A stretch of 64,000 nucleotides of DNA from Phlebotomus papatasi (taxonomy: Eukaryota; Arthropoda; Insecta; Diptera; Psychodidae). The notes below the pieces were generated by a model. The model made no database searches and had not been told where the DNA came from. It saw only the letters and a program-made list of their open reading frames with translations. Positions 12,561 to 23,800 of the stretch are shown piece after piece (position 1 is the first letter of the stretch; each line of letters begins with the position of its first letter). The stretch lies in the NCBI RefSeq assembly GCF_024763615.1, contig NC_077223.1, positions 81,840,627-81,904,626 on the forward strand, given 5' to 3'. The translations under genes and the position numbers were made by a program.

Positions 12561-13700
12561 AATAAGGGATAAAGCGTCAGATACTTGTCGAAATACTGTC
12601 AAAATCTCGTATAAAGTTTTCCATGTGTTATTTACAAATTGATTTTTGGTTAGCTCTTACAGGTCAAGGAAATTTGACCACCATGCTTTTTAAATTTATT
12701 TTAATTGTAATTTTAATTGATTTCGTCTAAACTTACCTTACACCAGTTATGCCTGCTACTGTTTTTTTTGATAATCATAACTTACATTATTTTGAGAATG
12801 AAATTAAATAACAGGGTACAAACCATACAAAATAAACTACATATTTTATACTAGTCTAAATAATGTCAGATTCTCGTATAAAGCGTATGTATAGCTTTGC
12901 ATATGTCTGTGAAGAATTAGGTTTTATTTAAATCTAAATAGTAAAAAATCATAAATACAGTGCTTTCGGAATATATCTAACTGGTCTAACGCTATAGCTC
13001 TGCAATTTCGTATAAAGTTGATCAATAACATTGAGAAATTATTTAAAAATCGGCTAATAATTTGGACTAAATTCAGATAGTCTGAAGATATTTCTTTTGG
13101 ACTTATGGTATTATAGTTTTTACATCACATAATTGTCGTATAAATTTATACTAGTATAAAATTATGACAATAGTGGGAGCACATATGCCAGAAGATTCCT
13201 TATAATCCCCGGTTAAGTTTTTAGCTTATAGCCAGCTATATTGTAAACTGACATTTATTTGTACATTTTCTGTCTTAAATATATTTTACACCAGATCAAT
13301 TGTTTTGAGTTGTATAAATTTTGGATCTGTTCTTAGAGTTAAGTTAATTATCGTCTACAGTTTGCTCAATCAAGTAAAAGGTTCATCAACTGGTTTTTCA
13401 AAGTCACTTAGTTACGATGGATAACTCGCCTAATTCATGAAAAATTTGAAAGAGGATAAAATTGTCTAAGGTTAAATGGTATAAAATAATCTACAACACG
13501 TCTAAGGCTTAATGTCCAGCTTAGTGTCAAGGTTAATACTGGTATAATCTTTTCCACTAATGAGTCTTGTCTAAATTTTCGGAGCAAATGAAACTTGTTT
13601 CGCTTTCTTATGTTCCTCAAGACAATTGACTCTTTCAAATTATAGACCTTAATTGGAATGCATGCATTAGCCTTTAAATTCTGGTTTAGAGATTAATAGT
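12560..13700. repeat. Degenerate repeat with TCGTATAAA and TATACTAGTCTAAA words
   Basis: The words TCGTATAAA, TACTAGTCTAA and TCTAAAT recur irregularly from 12.6 to 13.2 kb and again around 13.8-14.05 and 15.2-15.6 kb. It looks like an old, much-diverged repeat. No coding frame. Confidence 0.4.
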
Positions 13701-13737
13701 ATAGATTTACCTTAGAATCATCAGGTCACTAAAAAAA

Positions 13738-13825
13738 ATCCTGGTAACTTAAAGGGGATTCGAACCCGGGACACTTGCAGGATAGAGCGAGTGCTCTATC
13801 ACTTGACCCATTGAGAGTGCCCATT
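13738..13825 (-). mobile_element. SINE head (tRNA-like part), - strand
   Basis: On the - strand: a tRNA-like sequence with A box TCAAGTGATAGAGCAC and canonical B box GGTTCGAATCC. It matches the head of the SINE at 14573-14841 and lacks its body. Confidence 0.75.
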
Positions 13826-14143
13826 AGACTTATACTAATCTAAAAATTCGTAATGCTCAAATATTATTCAGTAATCGGAATAAATCATTTGAAATTTATC
13901 AAACTGATCTAATATAATTCGATCGAGGTTATGCTATAATTTCTGACAAATCCCTCAATTGTCAAAGAATATTTAAGATGAGAATAAAATTGTCTAAATC
14001 CTCTGGTACAAGTCATCTGGTCTAAGATTATACTAAATACTCCTAATTGGTGTTCTTTCCAAAAATTCTCATAAATGATCTAACAAAATTTTGGATTGGG
14101 AATTAAAAGCCGAAAAGTACATCTAACTTATGGCTGTATTAAC

Positions 14144-14560
14144 ATTTTTACTGCTCGAAGTCCACATAGGGAGAGCAGCCTTCCACAAAATTTCCACATT
14201 ACATCCCACAGAGAACACTTTTCTCAACAAATCTTCGAGTTTCACACGATTTCTGAGAAATGTCGTCACGCTGTTTGTCCGTCTGCACGTCTGTCCGTCC
14301 TTCTGTCTGTCTGACTGCCAGTCCATCTGTCTGTCTGTCTGTCTGTCCAGAGTAGAACCCAAATGGTTTATGAACCGGTAATGAACTGGTTCATAATAGA
14401 TAACTGATTTTTTCCGAAATTCAATTGTATTGCTCCAGAGTTGCATTTTGGGAAATGTTTTGACTGAATAATAAAACGGTTCAAATCGCTTTATGAACCG
14501 GTAATGAACCAGTTATGAACTGATAAGCAATTTTCGTTCAAAAATGAATTTTATTACTCT
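14144..14560 (-). repeat. Dispersed repeat G, copy 2 (truncated)
   Basis: Same family as at 1371 but inverted: begins with TTACTGCTCGAAGTCC and contains TTTCTCAACAAATCTTCGAG, then a (CTGT)n stretch and ACCGGTTCAT words. Confidence 0.65.
14260..14349. repeat. CTGT/CCGT microsatellite
   Basis: Imperfect run of GTCTGTCCGTC and CTGTCTGT units inside repeat G; the expansion of the CAGACGGACAGA word found in other copies. Confidence 0.75.
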
Positions 14561-14572
14561 TAAAACTATTTT

Positions 14573-14841
14573 GGGCACTCAATTGGGTCAAGTGGTAGAG
14601 CACTCGCTCTATGATGCAAGTGTCCTGGGTTCAAATCTCCTTTAAGTCACCAGGAATTTTTCTGGCGTTAAAGGTATTCGGATAGCATCCAGTAAGCTTC
14701 ACTGCACTTGATTCCACGGGGCATGGGACTGACAACCTCATCCTGTACAGGAAAAAATAATAATGCATGTCTACAAATATCCTTGCGGGAAGGCCTTGTT
14801 CCTTCATGGAATGTTGTGACAGCATTATTATTATTATTATC
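14573..14841 (+). mobile_element. tRNA-derived SINE, complete
   Basis: Head with A box TCAAGTGGTAGAGC (near 14588) and B box GGTTCAAATC (14629-14638), then a body with CACGGGGCATGGGACTGACA, and a TTA-repeat tail at 14825-14841. The cloverleaf is degenerate, so this is not a working tRNA gene. A 5'-truncated copy of the body is at 28018-28112. Confidence 0.8.
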
Positions 14842-14849
14842 AGGGGCAT

Positions 14850-17278
14850 GACATTTCCTATGTTTCCCATATGTTTCTAGCGAGCCGAAAAAACTTTTGA
14901 GTTTATTAGCTGTTTTCTGTCATTGTAGAATGAATTAGCAAAAAATACTAATACAAAATAAAAGCCAATTTAATAACGAAGAGGCAACCGAAAAGCCTAA
15001 ATTGGTAACCTATGTAGTTTTGAAGATATCTTTTGAAATGTATACGAAAACAGGGAAAATTTTACGCTAAAACTGGTCGCATTTTTTCAGAGCTAATGTC
15101 ACCCCCCTGATTATTACTATAAAAGTATTTTGGGGGAGCTTTTGAGCGATTCGCAAAGCCTGGGACACTTTGCCATCCCTTTGTAGTAGAAAAGTGTTTG
15201 TTATGATTTTATATTGAAATTAACTCGTCTAAAATTCGTCAATGTAGTTCAAAGCTACAATAATTTCGCCTAATCGCATTTTGTATTTACCATTTTTTTT
15301 AAATAGGAGTAAGTCATTTGAACAATCTTATCTTAAATTTTACTAATTTTATCTGAAGATAGAGGGTAGTAACTACCAAAAATTCTCATCATGTCCAATT
15401 GAAATTGCAATTAAATTTGGTCTAAATTTACACTAATTTCGTCTGTACGGACAATAATTTCAAAAAAAGACTGTTAAGTACAAGTCAATTTTCTAATAAA
15501 ATCCAGACGTTTAAGATCTTATAAAATGATATAAATCGTAAGTAGTTTGTCAAAGTAACATAATAGTTTAATTCACCATTTTACCATGCGCTACAAAGTT
15601 TCTTCAAATGAAACTCCTCTAAATTTTGCGGTTACAATTTCCCTCTAAAAGCTCTATTACCCAGTCTTTCTCTCAACCAAATTAACTCTCCGGATGTGGA
15701 TTCTCTTTCTGATTTTCTTTGTAATCAGTTTTGCATACATATTTGAGCAATCTCATCCCTTTGTGGCTCGTTCTTTTGCAGCAAAATGAAACTGTATTAA
15801 CAGAGATGGGAAATGTGAAATGAAGAAAGTAATTAAAATTGTCTCATTTTCTCTTGTCAGTGATGTAAATTTTGCGGCGAGTTTAAAAAAAAAAGAGAGA
15901 GAGACAGGAATAAACCCCGGAAGAAGCTTTTAATCAATAGTATAATGAAATATGCATATAATTGCACAATGAGAATGTCCTGAGGTTGAACATTTGCAGC
16001 ATCATCGTTTTCTCCCTTATCTCTCAACTGTTGTCTTGTCATCTAAGAAGTTTTCAATGGAAAATTTCTCGTCATCCCGAGAACAAGAGAGTTGGGAGGG
16101 TATTATGTATGAATTTTACAAAAGTTATTTTTTATACATTTCTTATTGAACATTTCCTCAAATTTCCATTCAACTAAAAGAGAGAAGATTTCTGCGAAAA
16201 ATTTGTCAATGGAAGAAGAATGGAATGAAGTTGATCAGGAGGAAGTATTATTTGGAATGCACGACAATGGGACATTATTATCTCTCGCAGCAATTTTTCC
16301 GGTCTTTTCGACAATCGCTTTCACCCGCCAAAACCATGAAAAAGCCCCCTATTGAAGGAGCTTCCTCTGCTACCCCTCTAAAAGCTCTCCATTGTTGGAG
16401 GGTTGAAATACGGCGGAGAGAAAGACGCAAAGCCACTAAATAGCACCCAAGGATGGCTGGTAGATAATGGAAAAAGGATGAGTGGATTGGAGAATTTTTG
16501 TCTCCTTTGGCACGCGATTTGTCGTCATGGATTCCCTTCATTGGCATTTTGGGGGGATCCAAAATCTCTATCGATAGCTCCCCATTGTTACTCAGTGAGC
16601 CATTTTTTGGCTGACGATGCGAGAAACTTGCTAATTTATTCACAAAACTCACCATTGTTGAATTGGTTCCAAGAGGTTATTGCAAAGGGGGAAATATCCT
16701 AATGGATCTATTGCATCAATTTAAACACAGTAATACTCCAATATTGGACTGCATATGCAAAAAATATTCACAACATTTGGATAGCTTTACATGGAGTGAT
16801 TAAAATGTTTCCCTGCTTTACCTTTCTGTACGCTTTTCATAAATATTTTTCCATTTGTTCACAAATCCTCAAAGGAGTTTCATAAAAAAAATTTAAAGGC
16901 TAAATTTTCTATACCTTTCATCGTAGATACGGGATCCTGAAGGACCGTCAATACCTCTTTGAAATTAAAATATATAAAAAATGATGCCTTCTATAAGATT
17001 AACTTCGGTTTACAAAAAAAAACCCATGTAGAGTTGGAACAACTACCACTGAGTTGAGTTAACCTAATAGATATCAATGTTCTTATTACTCTTTTTCGAT
17101 GTAAATTTCATCTCGACTGAAGTATATGCTACAATGTTTTCAACTTCAGAATATACTTCAGTCAATATGATTTTTGTTTGGCAAAGTTTATATGAAACAT
17201 GAAAATAGAAACATTTCTTGATATGTCTCATTATATGCATCGTATGCAAGTATTTCCGAATATGGGGACCTCAAGGTT
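14850..17278. other. No gene recognised
   Basis: AT-rich to about 15.9 kb. 16.05-16.7 kb is a less AT-rich unique block with overlapping short frames on both strands and no known domain. Confidence 0.35.
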
Positions 17279-17870
17279 TTGCAAAGTACCCGAACTCACG
17301 ATTTAGATGTTATACCTCGAAAATACTTTGGAAGCATTTACCTTTTACGGATTTTTAAATTATTTATCGGTTATGATCCTCTTCATTACCGGTCCAGAAA
17401 CGATTGAAACCGGGTCAGTATTATTGGAAATTCCAAGACCTTTCTATGAGCACAAACCTTATACCATTCGGATGAGAAATGTGGTCTCTAAGAACCTTTT
17501 AAACTTTTGACCTTGAAAAACAGTTATTAGGAATGATTTCACGGTATTTTCGTATCAGGACGAAATGTCCGCCTGTGTAATCTCTAAAATGTATCTAAAA
17601 ATGAAAACAAATCGTACTATGCATGTTAAGGTCCAAGGGGCGGCTTATAGTGGGAGTTCCCGTAAGGTTCTAAGTTTCTATCTCTAATCATATGGGCTCT
17701 TGACCGGACGGACAGATAAACAGACGGATAAACAGCGTGACGTAATTTCTCAGAAATCGCCTGAAATGCGGAGACATTTTCAGAAAAGTGGTCCCCCGTG
17801 GGGTGGAAGGTGGAATTTTTGGAGGTGAAAAAATTGAGGGATTGGTTACTGCTCTCTCTCTGTGGAATTT
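17279..17870 (+). repeat. Dispersed repeat G, copy 3
   Basis: Opens CCCGAACTCACGATTTAGAT, then ATTACCGG / GAAACCGGGTCAG, ATTCCAAGACCTTTC, GACAGATAAACAGACGG and TTTTCAGAAAAGTGGTC. Its right end runs into the hairpin array. Confidence 0.65.
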
Positions 17871-17881
17871 TAAAAATCAGA

Positions 17882-18565
17882 TAGAAGACCTTCTTCTGGG
17901 TGCGAGAGTGGTGTTTCTTTTCTCAGGAACAAGATGAGACTGAGAACAGAAACACCACTGCCGCACCCGGAAGAATCTCTTCTTCCTTTAAATCTCACTG
18001 TGAAGTTAGAGCAGTAAAATAGACCGAACTTCCTTCTTGACTTGTATTGAAGGATCTTTAAATGCCTTACGCGTGGCTGAACCACCTGACCTCGTTGATC
18101 ATCAGTAGATCATTGTGGACAACCTTGCGTTTCTGCAGAAAGTTCATCCAGATGCGATAAGTGAGTGCATGATGACCTCCTCGTAGCTTATTTATAACAC
18201 CGGTGATAGTTTTCAGTGTATCGTTTGTTCGAAGGGAAAAGATGTTCTTCCGGGTGCGTCAGTGGTGTTTCTCTTCTAAAGAACAAGAAGAAACTGAAAA
18301 GAGAAACACCACTGACGCACCCGGAAGAATCTCTTCACCCTTAGAATCTCACTGTGGCGTTAGAGTAATAAAAATATACCGAACTTCCTTCTTGACTTGT
18401 ATTTAAGAATCTTTAAACGCCTTACACGTGGCTGAACCACCTGACCTCGTTGATTATCAGTAGATCATTGTAGACAACCTTGCGTTTCTTCAGAAAAATC
18501 TTTGAGATGCGATGAGTGAGTGCATGGTGATCTCCTCGTGGCTTTTTATAACACCGGTGATAGTT
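17882..18565. repeat. Tandem duplication of a ~355-bp unit, each with a hairpin
   Basis: Unit 1 (about 17882-18235) and unit 2 (about 18240-18565) share a hairpin of arms like CTTCCGGGTGCG..AGTGGTGTTTCT with its complement, followed by ACCGAACTTCCTTCTTGACT, GGCTGAACCACCTGACCTCG and AACACCGGTGATAGTTTTCA. Hairpin 1 is 17889-17981, hairpin 2 is 18245-18335. Confidence 0.85.
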
Positions 18566-18644
18566 TTCAGTGTATCGCGTGAAGCCTAATATATTTTTAA
18601 TGAAGTATGAAAACTGACGTAGTGACTTAAAATTGAAGGCAGGA

Positions 18645-18747
18645 TACAAAAATGTCCCTTCCGGAAGCGTCAGTGAAAATGGATTCAATCCAGAGTTTAA
18701 TCTATTTCCACTGACGCGTCCGGAAGAGACATTTGTGTCCTGCCTTA
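18645..18747. repeat. Third, related hairpin
   Basis: Arms GGCAGGATACAAAAATGTCC..CTTCCGGAAGCGTCAGTG and complement CACTGACGCGTCCGGAAG..CAAATG..GTGTCCTGCC around a ~35-base loop. It shares CTTCCGG and GCGTCAGTG with the two upstream hairpins. Confidence 0.8.
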
Positions 18748-19154
18748 AAGCCTAATATATTTTGTACGTAAATTTTTCATATGCAAGAAAAAATAAACAT
18801 TGAGATTCTTAAATTGGAGTTTATGCAGTCCGGCAGTCCCGTTTCTTTTTCCAATCATTACAGAAGTACCATCTGTTGTGACTGTGAAGATCTTGTGGAG
18901 AGCACCATATCATTTCAAACTACTCAATACTTCTTTGAGGATATCAGACCCTTCCTAGTTGTACGCAATGTGTACTAGGGTAGGGTGTGGTCATTATTTA
19001 TGAACGTTATATACTTATGGACAGCTTGCAGACTGTTTGATGACTGATTTTATGCTTATAATATACTAGTATATGTAATAAGATGCCTAACACTACTTTC
19101 AATTAATTGATGCTGATTTACCTGCTTATATGGCTGTGTAACCACGATGGTGAT

Positions 19155-19497
19155 ACAGTAGAGTCTCGCTATAGTCCATATTTGGTACCAGATTTGACAC
19201 TTGGGTCCCTTGGGTCACACTATAGTCCACGTCATTTTTTTTTTTAAATTATCAACTTCTTTTAGTACTGAAATTGCTCGACGGCTTCCACTTTCTTTGC
19301 GATTATGGTACTTGTCCTCGCTCTCTTCATTATGGATCACAATTATCACAACTACTCAATAAAGTTTGCTAGAAATATTAAAATAATTATGACAACATTG
19401 CATGTCGCGTACTGAAAAACAAAAGCTCAGTGATTTGAAAACAACGGTCGATAAATTGTGGACTATAGAGCGATGGCCTATAGCGGGACTCTACTTA
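19155..19497. mobile_element. MITE, ACAGTAGAGTCTC family, ATAGTCCA type
   Basis: Left end TACAGTAGAGTCTCGCTATAG, right end CTATAGCGGGACTCTACT (last bases decayed). The inner word TATAGTCCA recurs on the left (19170, 19211) and its complement TGGACTATA on the right. Confidence 0.8.
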
Positions 19498-20120
19498 ACA
19501 TTGTTTTCCAATGTTAAGTTTGGTAACTCCTAACCTCAAAGGTGACATAAATTTGTGTCGAAATCAATGAACTGCTCGTTGTTGATTTGATCATTTGAGA
19601 GAAAAGAAATGGGTGACAAGCCAAGTCTCTAAAATCTTTCAATTAACTTTTGATTTAATTATATTGCAGATTTTTCTTGTTTTAATCAAAAGAAATCCAG
19701 GACAGGAACATGTAAAGTCAATCTTAGAAAAACTATAACACATCATTATATCATATTGTCACTTGCGTCAACCATTGTCGTATCTGCAAGTAATACAAGC
19801 AACAGTATAAAAAATGTGGTTTATCAGTTCAGTTTTTTAGGTTATATATATTTTTTTAATTTTTACATTTATTGATATTTTAGATTTAAATATTATCGAA
19901 AGAAAATAAAAAAAAGCTTCATTTGCCTCTGCACGATAAACAAAGTAGAAATTAAATACTTTGTTCTACTGAAGACCTCTTTTTCATTTTTTTAGGTTAG
20001 GATATTTTAGGTTATAAACGAGAATTTAAGGTTAATGATTTTGTATTTTTTTAAGTATATTTAAAATGTTTCAATCTGAAGTTGGGTCATTTAAGACCTT
20101 GTGTCTGTCAATATACCCAG

Positions 20121-20364
20121 CACTGAGAAAAAACGGGGATTCGATTAACTTTTCTTCCTCATAACTTTAACACTTTTTAGGTGTAAAAATTGATCAACAT
20201 TTTTAATGTTAATTTTACACCTTTTTAAGGGTAAAATTAACATGAAAAGGGTAACTTTAACCCCTAATACACCTAAAAAGCATAATATTTACACCGATTT
20301 CGGATCAATGGGTAAAAAAATATTCCCGGAATGTTATTTTAACTTTTTTGGATTTCTCTCAGTG
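20121..20364. mobile_element. MITE with CACTGAGAAAAA ends, copy 1
   Basis: 244 bp, ends CACTGAGAAAAA and CTCTCAGTG. Inner words TAACTTTAACAC and GTGTAAAATTAAC recur. It lies 125 bp upstream of an SH2-gene exon. An inverted second copy is at 63181-63431. Confidence 0.85.
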
Positions 20365-20489
20365 AGGATACACCCCCCTTGACCATTTTCACGCAGAATT
20401 CTTGCACCATTCGGAGTTAATCATTTAAATTAATATCAATTTGTGGGGTTTTTTTTCACAAAATTTTTCTTGCTTTCTTTTCATTTCAG

Positions 20490-20819
20490 CAGATCTCCAT
20501 TGTTCGTCGGTGGCTACGGAATCAGAAAGCTGAGGAAGAGGCCACGAAGAGCTGCAAGAAGTGGCGCATTTGCCGGAAACGGAGGGATAATGTGAAGTGC
20601 AGTGGAACGGGATGTGAGTCATTGGCAGAGAACGGTGCATCCCGGGAGGATGGGTGGCAGTCGGAGTGCCACTTGCAGAAGCATCAGATTCAGTCGACAG
20701 GACGACAAATACTCCTCGGGAGCAAGCACAAAAGGAGGATTTACAGATGCATCAAGCAACTGTTGAGGAGACAATTTAGAGAGAGATTAGCTGAGAAAGA
20801 CCAAGTCACTTATATCGAG
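20490..20819 (+). CDS. SH2-gene exon a (basic region)
   Basis: 110 codons in phase 0 between acceptor ..TTTTCATTTCAG and donor GAG|GTAATG. It encodes a Lys/Arg/Cys-rich segment (RRWLRNQK near the start, RRQFRERLAEK near the end). The acceptor is a NAGNAG site (CAGCAG), so 20490 or 20493 can be the first base, adding or dropping one Gln. There is no in-frame stop between the acceptor and the donor. Confidence 0.8.
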
Positions 20820-23800
20820 GTAATGCTCACAATTAAACAATCACCAAGTGCTCAACAAATACTTGACTACAGAAAAATGTTTCAATGGCTTTTAAATGGA
20901 CTAAAATCAAAAAGCAAAGTCTTGAAAAATTTAGGACGTTAAGCTTAAAATTTAAATTAAGACTCAATTGATTTTAACCAAGTATGTGACAAGTTAATTT
21001 TTTTATATGGAGGTATTTGAAGCCAATTCCTAAATTGATCTCGGACTCAGCTCACGGTGCTCCGAGGAAAAAAATTATTTAAACAAAAATATTTTATATT
21101 TATCCCTCCATATGAAAAGGTATCTTATAATACGGAAAAACTTCTCACTTTTTTGTTATTTAGTGTAACGATCGCGAGTGCAAAAAAATCCCATATAAAT
21201 TTAAATCGAAGTATGAGAAAGTGGCTTCAAATTTCAGGCAATTTGCCAGGGGCGTGATTTTAACCATTTTCACGATTCTAGCGGTTGATAAGAAGCTAAG
21301 AATATGTATCTTGTAGGTTTCTAACAACATCAAAATAATCAACAATAATTTGCGTTCCGCGCCGGCGACCCCAGCCAGGACCCGCGCGTTGAACGGCAAC
21401 GGCACGGCCATGCAAGACGTGCGTGTCCGCCTGGAGCGTGCGGCTCACGGCTCTCCGCTGCACACGGCGCAGCAGCGACCGGCGCATCTCTTCCAGAAGG
21501 CCGGTGTCACGCTCACATGTGATGAAAATGTTAACATCACTGCCATCCGGTCGCCCAGTTCCGAGGAAGACAACTCACCAACGGAGATGAACAACTGTCG
21601 GCGTTTGGTGGAGAAACCGCCACTCGTGAAGCGGCTCACAATGGGTCTGCTACGAGCCACAGAGGAGAGCCGGCCCCTGGTACGCAACGCCGGCTCTTCT
21701 GTCACCTCCGGATCGACCCACACGATCTGCGATGGATACGTGAATGAGGGCATTTGTGACCCTGAGAGACTCATCTCCAGTAAATTTGGGGACTCGTGCA
21801 GGAAGAGCTTGATGTCCATGACGATGGACACAAGGGCTGACAGTCACCATGAGTTCAGCTTCAAGAAGAACTTCCTCAGAGAAACTAGTAGTGGTAAGTT
21901 TCTTTCTAACTTCAATCTTAATCTTGAACCAAGGTTCACTGTGGGAGTATTTTTTGATCGATTTTGGTAGAAACATTATATTAGGAACGTTTTACTGTTC
22001 GATACGTTCGATATAATACCAAAAATTATGCATTGGTGTGTTTTCTGTAGAGACATATCTAAAAAACTAGACTGTAGAAACCATTCCCAATCGAAAAATC
22101 TGGATTTTTTGCTGAAAAAAGAATATTTTTTTCAATAATTTTACAAGATTTTACATAAAAAACTTTATAATGAATATAAGGTTGCGATAAATCTTGGTAA
22201 CTATCCTTCCAATAATATTCTTTTTTTTTCATATTTATGCGAATATTATTTTTCTTTCACGATTCAATTTTTCTAAACTTAAGTATAATAAGATTAAACT
22301 AGTCATAGGAGTTTAAAAATAAAGACGAAAACTCTTTTGGTTTGTTCGTTAAAACGTTTTCTATAATTTTTTTTTTCATTTTCCAAGATCTAGAATAAAA
22401 TTTTTAAATATTTCCTTATTAAAGATTTTCAAAAATGACAGCGTTTATAGGCAATTTATTTTAAGAAAAATAAATTGTATGAAAAAATGGTTATTTTACG
22501 GAAATCTACACTGCATTAGCTTTTCCACCATACAATATTATTGGAAAAACTCTCAATAATTTTCCTGCACTCTGAAATTTCCTGAACTAGGGTAAAGTGG
22601 TACAAGTTGGACAGTGGTACAAGTTGGACAATGGTATAATTTGGACAGGGCTTTTCGTCTTGATAAATTTACTACTTCATTTTTATTTGTATATTTTTAA
22701 TGCTTTAGTTTTATAATTTGGTTTCTTGTGCTTAGAAACAAATTTTGTACTGTATTTATCAAGAAAAAAGCCATGTCCAACTTGTACCGGCGAATTGTCC
22801 AACTTATATCACTAATTCCAAATTATACACTTTACCCTAGTATTTATGGCTTAACTGCTCTAATTTCTTTATCAATCACGATTTTTTGGAAAATTTTTAC
22901 TTAGAATTGGATTATTAAAGATAAATGACCTATTAGGCTCTCAAAAATTTATAAAATTAGTCGCTATTTAGGATTTTGAGACCCTCTGGAACTGGGCTAA
23001 ACCTCTAGTCTGAATACCGCTAAAGCGTGCCAGGATTTGGGAAGTGTTCGAACTCGTGACTTAGACACTATGCTACAAAAGTACTTTCGCATCACTTACT
23101 GTTTACCGGTGTTCAGGATGAACATGAATATCAACCTATTTAAATTATAATTAAGGTACTAATTAAATATCCCGTGAAGGAGATTATTATTTGTAAGTCC
23201 TTCAGACTCTAAGTCTCCTTCAAAATAGCATTCAAATTTAAAATAGTCAAACTCATACTAATTGCTGATCAATTGCAGTCTCCTAGAAAGGGCTAGGAAA
23301 TCAGCTCAATTACGAGGACTTAAAGGACAAGATCAGTCTCATTGCATTTTTTATATCCTTAATTAATAGGACAAGGAGACTCGTCCTTTAAGGACCACTA
23401 GGATTAGTTAATATTTTCAAATTACTTTTATCAGTTAATTAGGGTCAAACACAGAAAATTACTCATTTTTTAACGTCAAAATTTTCATGTTTCTAGGACG
23501 AATCCTGGGATGAAATTTATACCAGAATATTTGTAAAAGCTTCAAATCCTAGGATTCATCCATAAAATTCAAATAGTGTGTATAGTTTTTCTAATATTAA
23601 TGAAAAGGTTTTTATCATTTATGGTATTATGTGCAAAGAAAAGATGAAAAATTGCACATCTTTTAGGACAAAATTAACGCATTTAGGATCTAAATTAAGG
23701 ACCTGGACTAACGGCAAATCATTTTTAAACTCTTTAAAAATAGATTTGCCATATCAGAATTCAAAATTAGTTAATAGTTTAAGAACTATTAAAGATAAAA

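Noticed and set aside
14584..14655. A true tRNA gene
   Set aside because: Boxes A and B are present but stems do not pair well, and the sequence continues into a SINE body with a TTA tail.
17889..18335. The hairpins as a microRNA cluster
   Set aside because: Arms are too long and too perfectly paired, and the units lie in duplicated repeat DNA; siRNA or transposon ends fit better.
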